The notes under the pieces are model-generated. The model saw only the letters and a list, made by a program, of their open reading frames with translations. It was not told the DNA's origin and made no database searches. The position numbers and the translations under genes were made by a program. Source: an uncultured Flavobacteriia bacterium (GTDB taxonomy: Bacteria; Bacteroidota; Bacteroidia; Flavobacteriales_D; Crocinitomicaceae). Taken from it: DNA of 8,176 nt. How positions within the stretch are numbered: the stretch's first letter is position 1; each line of letters opens with the position of its first letter. Positions 1-5,733 of the stretch are shown here, in pieces. The DNA is taken from positions 1 through 8,176 of the forward strand of contig CAISOQ010000160.1 in NCBI GenBank assembly GCA_903887095.1. The letters are read 5' to 3'.

Positions 1-384
1 ATCATTACAAGCGCATTTTTGCAAATCCCTCACATGCCTTAAAGGCTTAAAATTTAAAGTGTTCATAGTTAATCGTTGTGCCTTATTAGGTTTTTGAAAT
101 CCATTTAATTTAAAAACTCAATACCTTTTCAGTTGTAGTCTTCTCAAAAAGATATTGGTTGAATTCGTTTACTTCTTACCTCCTAAAAATAACTATTTCA
201 AATGTTTTTTACCTGAATTTTCAGCTCCAATGAATAACTCAACCATTTTTCACAAGTGAACCCACAACACCTACAAACAAACTGACATGCCAACTTGCAT
301 GAGCGAAACAACCAATCCTTCAAAATAAATTCCTTTGCGCTGTTAGAAATAATCCCACTGTCCGTTTCCTAACAAAACACTACC
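1..384. other. Left-edge intergenic region, no supported gene
   Basis: This is AT-rich sequence with stops in all frames. A plus-strand frame is open from the left edge to a TGA near 98 (about 32 codons) and a minus-strand frame is open from an ATG at 66 to the left edge (22 codons). Either could be the end of a gene outside the window, but neither is recognisable. Two small inverted repeats are visible: GCCTT-A-AAGGC at 36-46 and CATGC/GCATG at 286-301. No exact TAnnTTTG box is seen upstream of the AAA+ gene that starts at 385. Confidence 0.5.
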
Positions 385-2064
385 ATGACCAACAACAAAC
401 ACACCGAATTAATGGAAAGCATCAGTTCCATTTACAATCTTTCTAAGGGATCTAAAATGCGCAAAGATCTCTTCAATGAGATAGAAAAAGAGCTATCGGT
501 TGTTGCTGAATACCTGGAAACAGGAAATCAAGCGGCCTTCCTCTTTTCAAACATTGTTTCGCTTTACTTCATGGGTCGCGAAGTGGAATTTACGGACATC
601 TGCCGTCACTTTGATGCGGTCCCATTCGATGTGCTTCCACACATGAAACATGCAGACGAATTGATCACCCGTGGCATTCTTACCCGAAAAAATGGAAGGA
701 GAAGAATCAATGAGCCTACAATCAATAAAACCTACTACGTTGCCTATGAATTGTGTGAGGCCATTTTGAAGGGACAAGTCTGCCCTCCCCTTAAAAAAGA
801 ATACAAAGACTCCCTACTCGACGTTCTTGAATCGTTGAACGACATCATCAACCAATGCATCGATGAAGAATTGAATTCATATGAACTCGAAGAAGAACTT
901 GACGGCATCATAAAGGCAAACAACCAATTCAAATTCATCAAGAAAATGAAGGGATTGAACTTGCCAAACCTCGATCGTGCCGTTTTTCTATTCGTTTCTT
1001 GGGGAATCATTTCTGGATGCCGTTCAGTAGATATTGAGCGCTTGCTTCGCAGTGCTGTGCGCAGAAATGCGGAGCGCGTCAAATACATGCAGGAAATCTA
1101 CAACGGTCAAAACAGGTTGATCAATGAAGGGTTCTTAGAGATCAAAGAAGCTCGGTTCCTAAATGATGTAGAATTCAGCATTACAGATAAAACCAAATTA
1201 ATACTGGAAGAAGACGGCATTGTGATGGCCATGAAAAATTCCCGTCGCGACGACCTGATTTTCCCAAAAGACATTGGAACTAAAGCGATGTTCTACAATG
1301 CATCGGAAGCCGCGCAAATCGACAAGTTAAAGCCCATGCTCGAAGAAGCCAAATACCAAGAACTCGTCTCGCGCCTCAAATCAAAGAACCTACCGGTTGG
1401 TTTGAATGTCCTGCTCTTTGGAGCACCGGGAACCGGGAAAACAGAAACTGCGCTGCAATTGGCGAAGTCCTCTGGTAGACAGATTATCAAAATTGATATC
1501 TCCAAAACCAAATCCATGTGGTTTGGCGAAAGTGAGAAGATCGTGAAAAAGATTTTTTCAGATTACAAAGAATTTGCAGCCTCTCAAGAACTCGCTCCGA
1601 TCCTGCTTTTCAATGAAGCAGACGCCATCCTTTCAAGTCGGGGAAACATTGGCAGCAGCAACACACGTCAAACTGAAAATGCCATTCAGAACATCCTTTT
1701 GGAGGAACTAGAGAATTTCAAGGGAATATTCATCGCCACTACCAACCTCGTCAAAAACCTGGATCCCGCCTTCGATCGGCGTTTTCTGTTTAAAGTTGAA
1801 TTCTCCAAACCTGGTTTCGAACAACGGGGCCTCATCTGGCAGAGCAAATTGGATTTTATTGACTCAAAAGACGCTGCTGCGCTTGCTGCTTCGTACGAAC
1901 TTTCAGGCGGACAAATCGACAATGTGGCCCGCAAATGTGAAATCAATTTTGTATTAAATGGAAATGTTCCAGATCTGAATGAATTGATGGACTATTGCAC
2001 TGAAGAATCAGCTATTTCGAAAGGCAACAAAAAAGCCATTGGATTTCAGTCGTCATCAACATGA
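385..2064 (+). CDS. AAA+ ATPase with N-terminal helical domain and variant Walker B
   Basis: This 559-aa protein has an unassigned, mostly helical N-terminal part (about residues 1-300). That part includes an acidic patch (about 157-172) and a possible winged-helix stretch around residues 50-110. A single AAA+ module follows (about 305-545). Walker A is GAPGTGKT (346-353). An aromatic pore-loop-like motif MWFGESE lies at 378-384, which is typical of classical AAA remodellers that thread a protein substrate. Walker B reads ILLFNEAD (406-413), with Asn410 where Asp is usual; the catalytic Glu411 is kept. Sensor 1 is ATTN (ending N454), the arginine-finger region is FDRRF (463-467), and sensor 2 is SGGQIDNV (507-514). 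The fold belongs to the SpoVK/Cdc48-like AAA group (COG0464-like); the substrate is unknown. The gene stands alone and converges on the sigma factor. ATG 385 follows a gap with no better start and no obvious Shine-Dalgarno sequence. A role as a protein or nucleoprotein remodeller is inferred. Confidence 0.9.
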   Translation: MTNNKHTELMESISSIYNLSKGSKMRKDLFNEIEKELSVVAEYLETGNQAAFLFSNIVSLYFMGREVEFTDICRHFDAVPFDVLPHMKHADELITRGILTRKNGRRRINEPTINKTYYVAYELCEAILKGQVCPPLKKEYKDSLLDVLESLNDIINQCIDEELNSYELEEELDGIIKANNQFKFIKKMKGLNLPNLDRAVFLFVSWGIISGCRSVDIERLLRSAVRRNAERVKYMQEIYNGQNRLINEGFLEIKEARFLNDVEFSITDKTKLILEEDGIVMAMKNSRRDDLIFPKDIGTKAMFYNASEAAQIDKLKPMLEEAKYQELVSRLKSKNLPVGLNVLLFGAPGTGKTETALQLAKSSGRQIIKIDISKTKSMWFGESEKIVKKIFSDYKEFAASQELAPILLFNEADAILSSRGNIGSSNTRQTENAIQNILLEELENFKGIFIATTNLVKNLDPAFDRRFLFKVEFSKPGFEQRGLIWQSKLDFIDSKDAAALAASYELSGGQIDNVARKCEINFVLNGNVPDLNELMDYCTEESAISKGNKKAIGFQSSST

Positions 2065-2153
2065 AGTGAATAATGGAAATAGACACCTCCAAAAAAATTA
2101 CACCAACAAAACCTAGTGCTTTCAGCTATTTGAATGACCAAGGAGTAGGCTTT

Positions 2154-2307
2154 AATCTGCAATTTGTAATCTTAAATTTTCAATCTTCAAACTTCATTCT
2201 TCATTCTTCAATCCGCAATCTGCAATCCGCAATCCGCAATCTGCAATCTGCAATTTGTAATTTGTAATCTGCAATCTGTAATTTTCAATCTGTAATCTGT
2301 AATTTTC
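2154..2307. repeat. Array of 22 degenerate heptanucleotide repeats
   Basis: There are twenty-two consecutive 7-bp units in perfect register with no indel. The consensus is AATCTGC, with variants such as AATCCGC, AATTTGT, AATCTGT, AATTTTC and AATCTTC. The first three units after 2160 and the AAACTTC/ATTCTTC units in the middle are the most diverged. The array fills the gap between the convergent AAA+ gene (stop 2062-2064) and sigma factor gene. An imperfect unit (AACCTCA, 2308-2314) runs into the sigma stop codon. Because 7 and 3 share no factor, the array is open in some frames and creates a false peptide with a period of seven residues (NLQSAIR/NLQSAIC). It resembles the heptameric short tandem repeats known from cyanobacteria and seen between genes in Bacteroidota. 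Its function is unknown. Confidence 0.93.
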
Positions 2308-2311
2308 AACC

Positions 2312-2839
2312 TCAAGCCGCCCGAGGGTAATCCAGTAAATCCCTCAAGCGTTCTTTCGCCCGTTTCATATAAGACGCCACGTGGTTTTCAGGCATTCCCA
2401 AAAACTCAGCTATTTCGCGACCGCTGGACTTAAAATAATAGCGCATTATCAATAACGTTTTATCGCGGTGATCTAGTTCGTTCAACGCCTCTCTCAAAGC
2501 ACCTTTCATCGACGCATAACGCATGTCCGCATCACTTTCCAGCGACGACACAAAATCAACTTCAAAGACAAGCGCCTCGGCATTGTTTCCTTTTTTGTTC
2601 ATTAAATCCAAACAGGCATTTTTAGTCATTGTATACAACCAGTTAGACAATTCACCTTTGGATTTATCGTATTTATCCAATCTGTTCCATGCTTTCAACA
2701 AAACATCCTGCGTCACATCAGGTACCCAGCCAGCAAACTGTTTGCCCAGGTATTTCTGTGCCGCCACGCGTATCATCGACGAGTAAGACAACAACATTTC
2801 TTCCGTCACTCCATTTTTCACAACTTTTTCAATTCTCAT
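2312..2839 (-). CDS. ECF-type RNA polymerase sigma-70 factor
   Basis: This 175-aa protein has the usual length and two-domain plan of an extracytoplasmic-function sigma factor. Sigma region 2 spans about residues 16-83, with the region 2.2-like stretch DVTQDVLLKAWNRLDKYD (41-58) that contacts the core polymerase and NWLYTMTKNACLDLMNKK (66-83). A variable linker follows. Sigma region 4 spans about 116-168 (ELDHRDKTLLIMRYYF, then the HTH GREIAEFLGMPENHVASYMKRAKERL) and would recognise the -35 element. No anti-sigma gene lies next to it on the same strand: downstream is the heptad array and the convergent AAA+ gene, upstream a long gene-poor stretch. Its target regulon cannot be told from the sequence. 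The ATG at 2839 fits the normal N-terminal length. The 5' leader holds a 12-bp palindrome. Confidence 0.93.
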   Translation of the reverse strand: MRIEKVVKNGVTEEMLLSYSSMIRVAAQKYLGKQFAGWVPDVTQDVLLKAWNRLDKYDKSKGELSNWLYTMTKNACLDLMNKKGNNAEALVFEVDFVSSLESDADMRYASMKGALREALNELDHRDKTLLIMRYYFKSSGREIAEFLGMPENHVASYMKRAKERLRDLLDYPRAA

Positions 2840-2871
2840 TTTTAACTTTTTAAAATTTTAGACAATAAAAG

Positions 2872-2883
2872 ATCAGTACTGAT
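2872..2883. promoter_or_regulatory. 12-bp perfect palindrome upstream of the sigma gene
   Basis: ATCAGTACTGAT is its own reverse complement and lies 32 bp upstream of the sigma factor ATG (2839). Position and symmetry fit a binding site for a dimeric regulator. No exact TAnnTTTG box is visible beside it, so an operator role is only inferred; a chance palindrome in AT-rich DNA is possible. Confidence 0.35.
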
Positions 2884-2921
2884 TCAATCAGATTCTCAAT
2901 AATTTGATAATCAACGAAGTG

Positions 2922-2939
2922 GCCCCGACTTATTGGGGC
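2922..2939. other. GC-rich hairpin (GCCCC/GGGGC), possible terminator
   Basis: GCCCC-GACTTATT-GGGGC forms a 5-bp GC stem (6 bp with a G-U pair on the plus-strand RNA) with an 8-nt loop. It stands out in very AT-rich surroundings. No T tract follows on either strand, so it is not a standard intrinsic terminator. It lies about 80-100 bp upstream of the sigma ATG, so on that strand it could also sit in a leader transcript. Confidence 0.35.
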
Positions 2940-3418
2940 TAACTATTAGAAGGTTGCTGGAATTAATCTATTCATCTTTAACGAATCGCGTAGCATAAAC
3001 GAACCAACTGATCGAATATAACACAGGTGGTGTTCTTTTTTTTCGAAATGCTTCATCAGGACAAATACATACATAGAAATGGAATAATGAATCTGCTATT
3101 GGCAAATAGTGTTCCAATGCATAAATCCGGTCCTTACACCATAAAATATCCATCATTAAGCATCATTTTTTGATTATCCCATCAATTTCAGATAGTTTTT
3201 AACTATTTCATTGAACCTTGAAAATCATCAATTGTGAAATCAAGGAATGTTTCCCATAAAATTCATCCAGTATGAAAAAGTAACACCCATTCAACCAATT
3301 AATTTTCTGATACAAAAATCAATTTTTGATACCTTTTTAACTGAAAAAATAAAAGATTACCTTATTTATCGTTGTGGTCTAAATTTTGCCAAATGAGGGC
3401 AGACTAAAAAAGCTGATC

Positions 3419-3604
3419 ATGAAACACTTCCCACTTAGACTCCTTGCTGCGATTGTAACATCCTTGATGTGTTGGACCATCATCGATCGGTTTGTTATAC
3501 CAATGCCACTTTACACGTTCTTAGTGACCGAAGCAATCATCACCATTATGCAACGCCTTTATACTTGGCAACTTAAAAACCTGAATCATGCCACGAAAGA
3601 ATAA
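3419..3604 (+). CDS. Small membrane peptide with two predicted helices
   Basis: This 61-aa product starts at ATG 3419; an in-frame TTG at 3386 would add 11 residues but overlaps a possible promoter box. It has a basic N-terminus (MKHFPLR), a hydrophobic segment at about 8-22 (LLAAIVTSLMCWTII), an Asp-Arg turn (D23, R24), and a second hydrophobic segment at about 25-44. A polar tail (residues 50-61) is rich in Lys, Asn and His. This pattern suggests a two-pass inner-membrane hairpin protein. No family is recognised. It overlaps the next gene by 17 bp (3588-3604), so it is the first gene of a translationally coupled unit. Its size and hydrophobicity would also fit a holin-like or toxin-like peptide, but nothing specific supports that. 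Confidence 0.6.
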   Translation: MKHFPLRLLAAIVTSLMCWTIIDRFVIPMPLYTFLVTEAIITIMQRLYTWQLKNLNHATKE

Positions 3605-3764
3605 CGATCCTAAAAAACTGCACCAGCTAAGAGTCGGTCAGCAGCGTGAAGTGCAAAAAAGTCAAGGTTTCTTTGACGGGAGATTCGTACAACGCAGCGA
3701 ACTCTCCGGCACAAGCTATGTACGACATAAAAAACACCGCAACCGTTCAATTGACGACCTATGA
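3588..3764 (+). CDS. Small basic protein, 58 aa, function unknown
   Basis: This ORF falls below common length cut-offs. It runs from ATG 3588 to TGA 3762-3764 and encodes 58 residues beginning MPRKNNDPKKLHQLRVGQ and ending RHKKHRNRSIDDL. It is strongly basic (Arg, Lys and His throughout), has no Cys, and has one central hydrophobic-aromatic patch (GFFDGRFV). The basic composition would fit nucleic-acid binding, but no domain is recognised. Support for it being real comes from the context. It starts 17 bp inside the membrane-peptide gene, and its stop overlaps the next start in an ATGA junction (3761-3764), the signature of translational coupling. No other frame explains the 156-bp gap between its neighbours. 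Confidence 0.7.
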   Translation: MPRKNNDPKKLHQLRVGQQREVQKSQGFFDGRFVQRSELSGTSYVRHKKHRNRSIDDL

Positions 3765-4378
3765 AACAAACCTCACTTTTTGAAGAAACAAACGCAACGC
3801 ACGAATTGAAAACGCAACCGGTATTGGCCTCCTTTTCTATTGAACGCAGCGAATTTATCGAAGCGTTAAGAGCCATTAAAAGACCTATCCATCTATCACG
3901 AAAGGACGCTTACATACTCAAATTTGATTTGTACGTTATTGAGAATAAAGTCCTGTTTCGTCTGTACGAAAATGAATATTGGTTTGACACAAAGACAATC
4001 GGCACATGCAGCACTTCACTTTATTACAAAGATGTATTCGACGCACTGAAAATCTCGAAAGAGTTCTGGATCGATGTGAACATAAAACAAAAAACGATTG
4101 GTTTGAACCAGGTCAACCTCACCTCTCCTACCGAAGCACTTGATCCTGCAGTAAAAGAGATCCCTATGAGCGTTCTATCCGCTCCTATTCATCCATATGA
4201 TCACCAGGCCGTGACACCGGACAAACATTTTTTCACCCTTGACTTAAAAAAAGGTTTTTACTCCGAAACCGTTGAAAAGGACATTAAGTACGTTCGGGCA
4301 GCGCTCAAGAAATATGACATTGCTAAAAGCGATATCGAAAAATTCATTTATTCCTATTTAAAATTTCCAAAAGCATGA
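3761..4378 (+). CDS. Hypothetical protein with clamp-like segment and N-terminal QTSLF motif
   Basis: This 205-aa protein is not assigned to a family with certainty. Residues 3-7 are QTSLF, close to the QL(S/D)LF consensus by which many DNA-metabolism proteins dock on the beta sliding clamp. Residues 24-122 follow the pattern of one DnaN clamp domain. There is FSIERSEFIEALRAIKR (25-41), then short alternating strands (ILKFDLYV, KVLFRLY), a Gly and Ser/Tyr stretch, DVFDALKISK (91-100) in the place of the second helix, and strands WIDVNIKQ and KTIGLNQ. A true clamp has three such domains (about 370 aa), so this would be a single-domain relative. A charged C-terminal region (157-205) looks helical. 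The ATG overlaps the preceding stop (ATGA), and its own stop overlaps the next ATG the same way (4375-4378). Clamp kinship is inferred by eye only. Confidence 0.65.
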   Translation: MKQTSLFEETNATHELKTQPVLASFSIERSEFIEALRAIKRPIHLSRKDAYILKFDLYVIENKVLFRLYENEYWFDTKTIGTCSTSLYYKDVFDALKISKEFWIDVNIKQKTIGLNQVNLTSPTEALDPAVKEIPMSVLSAPIHPYDHQAVTPDKHFFTLDLKKGFYSETVEKDIKYVRAALKKYDIAKSDIEKFIYSYLKFPKA

Positions 4379-4452
4379 TGCCAGGTCCAGACCTTTTTTA
4401 CAAATGCGCTGATTGCGGTAAGATTCACGCAAAATATTCGCTTGCAAGTTGA
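4375..4452 (+). pseudogene. Truncated zinc-ribbon protein (N-terminal stump)
   Basis: ATG 4375 overlaps the preceding stop as ATGA, the third such tight junction in this unit. The frame encodes 25 residues, MMPGPDLFYKCADCGKIHAK followed by YSLAS, and then a TGA. The CxxC pair (Cys11, Cys14) looks like the first half of a zinc ribbon. From memory, small proteins starting MPGPD-x-x-YKCPNCG with a SL-x-SGNTF continuation occur in Bacteroidota and carry a second CxxC farther on. Here the similarity stops at SLAS and no second CxxC follows in any frame. Homology ends just 16 bp before the left direct repeat (4468), which fits loss of the 3' end during the rearrangement that brought the fic block. 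It could instead be a genuine short peptide. Confidence 0.45.
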
Positions 4453-4467
4453 CCGATTTTGGTTAAG

Positions 4468-4512
4468 GATCGCGTTTTATCTGTGCTTACTTTTCTGCGA
4501 ACGTGCCCCTTG
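4468..4512 (-). repeat. Left direct repeat flanking fic (relic coding segment)
   Basis: These 45 bp match 5535-5580 with four substitutions and one indel, in the same orientation. Read on the minus strand, 4511 to 4476 encodes KGHVRRKVSTDK, identical to the right copy. The three base differences in those 12 codons are all third-position and silent (AAG/AAA, GTT/GTC, CGC/CGT). The single-base deletion just after the last Lys breaks the frame. Restoring it gives NAILN, which aligns with NGIMN in the right copy. This is therefore a frameshifted fragment of a duplicated gene, not a random repeat. Confidence 0.85.
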
Positions 4513-4542
4513 CGTGTTTGACATAAGTTTCAATTTCGACAG

Positions 4543-5430
4543 TTAGTTGTTAGGAATAAATTCTTCTGAAATCATCCATTTTTCTCGAAAGCGGAAGGCA
4601 GGAATGGTTTGTCTTTTCGCTTTATTGGCGGCGACGTTTGGTTTAATTCCTTTTTGCGATGCCCATAGCGCAAGTGGAATTATTTTTTTTGACGTAAGTA
4701 TGGTTATTCGTTTATGCAAAGATTCTTGCAAAAGCAAGGCAAACAACGCTGTAAAACCTCCAAATTTCATGGTTGACTGGTACCTTGTAAAAAGCGGATA
4801 GTATTCGGTATGTTTACTTTTATTTTGAATGATAATTGGCGGAAAACCTAGGTTATTTAACTGTAGGTTAATAAGCACCCTACCCATTCTACCATTTCCA
4901 TCAACAAATGGGTGAATAGTTTCAAACTCTGCATGAAAATGTGCCACAGCATCTAAAAAATAACTGATTTTATTCTGGTTGTAATCATCCACCAACTCAT
5001 GCATGAGTGAAGGAACAAACTGCGGATTTGCCCCAAAATGATTGCCAACCCGCACCCATTCTTTGCCACTTCTAAAACGTCCCGCAATCCTGTCGTCAAT
5101 GTTGCTGAGCAAGGTTTTATGCAATTTCAAAATGAGTTTGATGTTCAACAACGATATGTTTTTTTCTAATAAGGTTTCAGTGAGTTTCGCTAAATTTTTG
5201 GCTTCAAAAACCTCACGAACATTTACTTTTCGATTTAAAACGTCTCCTGAAAGAATTTTTTCCGTGTCTTCCATGGTAAGTGTTGAGTTTTCTATAGCGT
5301 TGGAGTTGTAAACCATTTCAGGAATCTCGGCAAGGGTTATTTCCTTTAGTAAAGACTCATTGCCTTTTGCTAAGCGTATATATTGCTGGTGCAATGCCTC
5401 AATTTTATCTTTTGTAGTTTGGTTTATCAT
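4543..5430 (-). CDS. fic: Fic family AMP-transferase, class II, with C-terminal HTH
   Basis: This 295-aa protein carries the complete Fic active-site motif HPFVDGNGRMGR (173-184): catalytic His173, Asp177 for the metal, and the GNGR phosphate-binding turn. The segment SNAIEN (43-48) matches the inhibitory motif (S/T)xxxE(G/N) at the N-terminus, so this is a class II, self-inhibited Fic whose Glu47 would block ATP until the helix moves. The flap lies around RVGNHFGANPQFVP (127-140). Such enzymes transfer AMP from ATP to Ser, Thr or Tyr of target proteins. The C-terminus (about 249-290) resembles a small excisionase/MerR-like HTH: IPLALWASQKGIKP, then IPAFRFREKWMI. The best-known class II relatives, such as Shewanella SoFic, also carry a C-terminal winged helix. 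The ATG is preceded directly by AGGAAGGA. No separate antitoxin gene is adjacent, as expected for class II. The target protein is unknown. Confidence 0.94.
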   Translation of the reverse strand: MINQTTKDKIEALHQQYIRLAKGNESLLKEITLAEIPEMVYNSNAIENSTLTMEDTEKILSGDVLNRKVNVREVFEAKNLAKLTETLLEKNISLLNIKLILKLHKTLLSNIDDRIAGRFRSGKEWVRVGNHFGANPQFVPSLMHELVDDYNQNKISYFLDAVAHFHAEFETIHPFVDGNGRMGRVLINLQLNNLGFPPIIIQNKSKHTEYYPLFTRYQSTMKFGGFTALFALLLQESLHKRITILTSKKIIPLALWASQKGIKPNVAANKAKRQTIPAFRFREKWMISEEFIPNN

Positions 5431-5446
5431 TCCTTCCTATTGAATA

Positions 5447-5486
5447 TACCGTGAAAAGCTATTCAAATATACAACTTTTCACGGTA
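5447..5486. promoter_or_regulatory. Perfect 12-bp inverted repeat around the fic promoter, likely operator
   Basis: TACCGTGAAAAG (5447-5458) and CTTTTCACGGTA (5475-5486) are exact reverse complements separated by 16 bp. The left arm ends 17 bp from the fic ATG. The spacer contains the fic -7 box, so a protein bound to both arms would cover the promoter. Arm length, perfection and placement argue for a dimeric repressor site. The Fic protein's own C-terminal HTH is the obvious candidate, though this is inferred. In the fic mRNA the downstream arm alone would be included, so an RNA hairpin is less likely than a DNA operator. Confidence 0.75.
5464..5471 (-). promoter_or_regulatory. fic promoter -7 box (TATATTTG)
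   Basis: On the minus strand this is TATATTTG, an exact match to the Bacteroidota -7 consensus TAnnTTTG. It lies 34-41 bp upstream of the fic ATG, a sensible distance for transcription starting near 5457. A clear -33 TTG is not seen at the expected spacing, so the promoter may be weak or depend on regulation. Confidence 0.6.
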
Positions 5487-5516
5487 AGTTGTAGGGTTTG
5501 TTAGGATGAAACACCT

Positions 5517-5711
5517 CTAAAAATAGTAATTCATGATCCCGTTTTTATCTGTGCTTACTTTTCTACGGACGTGCCCTTTGTAGTTTACCTTACTGCATTT
5601 ATGCATATTCTTGACAAACCACTGGTTATACCCTTGGAGATCACGATCAGTGATCATTCTTATGTTTTCTGAAGCTGTGATGAGAAGGACGAAGACCGCT
5701 TTACCTTTTCT
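5517..5711 (-). pseudogene. C-terminal fragment of a lost gene (KGHVRRKVSTDKNG protein)
   Basis: A minus-strand frame is open for 64 codons from an in-frame TAA (5712-5714) to a TAG (5517-5519). It reads RKGKAVFVLLITASENIRM, then ITDRDLQGYNQWFVKNMHK, then CSKVNYKGHVRRKVSTDKNG and IMNYYF. The first in-frame ATG would leave only 46 residues. Composition is protein-like, and its distal part (KGHVRRKVSTDK) recurs with silent changes only in the left repeat at 4476-4511, which supports a coding origin. No start region remains, because a plus-strand gene begins at 5734. The original family is not recognised. A small inverted repeat GATCAC/GTGATC lies inside it at 5639-5655. Confidence 0.5.
5535..5580 (-). 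repeat. Right direct repeat flanking fic
   Basis: These 46 bp pair with 4468-4512 (four substitutions, one indel), in the same orientation and about 1.07 kb apart. This copy keeps the reading frame: 5579 to 5544 encodes KGHVRRKVSTDK, then NGIMN. The pair brackets fic and its promoter, so recombination between the copies would delete the fic unit. Confidence 0.85.
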
Positions 5712-5733
5712 TTAATTTCTTTAAGTTAATTTT

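Larger units (their letters stand above)
2840..3418. other. Gene-poor region between sigma factor and the membrane-peptide operon
   Basis: About 580 bp of AT-rich DNA separates two divergent genes. It contains the 12-bp palindrome and the GC-rich hairpin listed separately. A weak hairpin AACAC-aggtg-GTGTT (3020-3034) is followed by eight T residues (3036-3043). An inverted repeat CAAAAAT-ca-ATTTTTG lies at 3313-3328. A 62-codon minus-strand frame (3156 to 2968) is open but has no recognisable domain and unconvincing composition. Near the right end TAAATTTTG (3380-3388) resembles a -7 box with one extra base and could drive the operon that starts at 3419, but no matching -33 TTG is seen at the right distance. 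Confidence 0.5.

Noticed and set aside
1..66. 22-codon minus-strand frame open to the left edge
   Set aside because: It could be the start of a gene outside the window, but it is too short and has no ribosome site or recognisable motif.
2073..2267. 64-codon plus-strand ORF
   Set aside because: Its second half is only the heptad array read as protein, giving a 7-residue period (NLQSAIR). There is no domain and no coupling to a neighbour.
2154..2307. Heptad array as a CRISPR array
   Set aside because: Units are 7 bp with no unique spacers, and no cas genes are present.
2523..2786. 87-codon plus-strand ORF opposite the sigma gene
   Set aside because: It is a shadow of the sigma factor, whose two domains are complete on the minus strand.
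3020..3043. Intrinsic terminator AACAC/GTGTT plus eight T residues
   Set aside because: The stem is only 5 bp with two G-C pairs, and no plus-strand gene ends upstream of it.
2968..3156. 62-codon minus-strand ORF in the gene-poor region
   Set aside because: It has no recognisable domain, unusual Cys/aromatic content, no ribosome site and no operon partner. A frame of this length is expected by chance in 580 bp.
4543..5430. Fic as the toxin of a two-gene toxin-antitoxin pair
   Set aside because: The inhibitory SNAIEN motif lies within the Fic protein itself, and no small antitoxin gene is adjacent on either side.
4468..5580. Fic block as an integron cassette with attC sites
   Set aside because: TTGTTAGGAT-like strings occur near both ends, but no full GTTRRRY/RYYYAAC pairing was found, and the repeats read as coding relics instead. 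No integrase is in the window.
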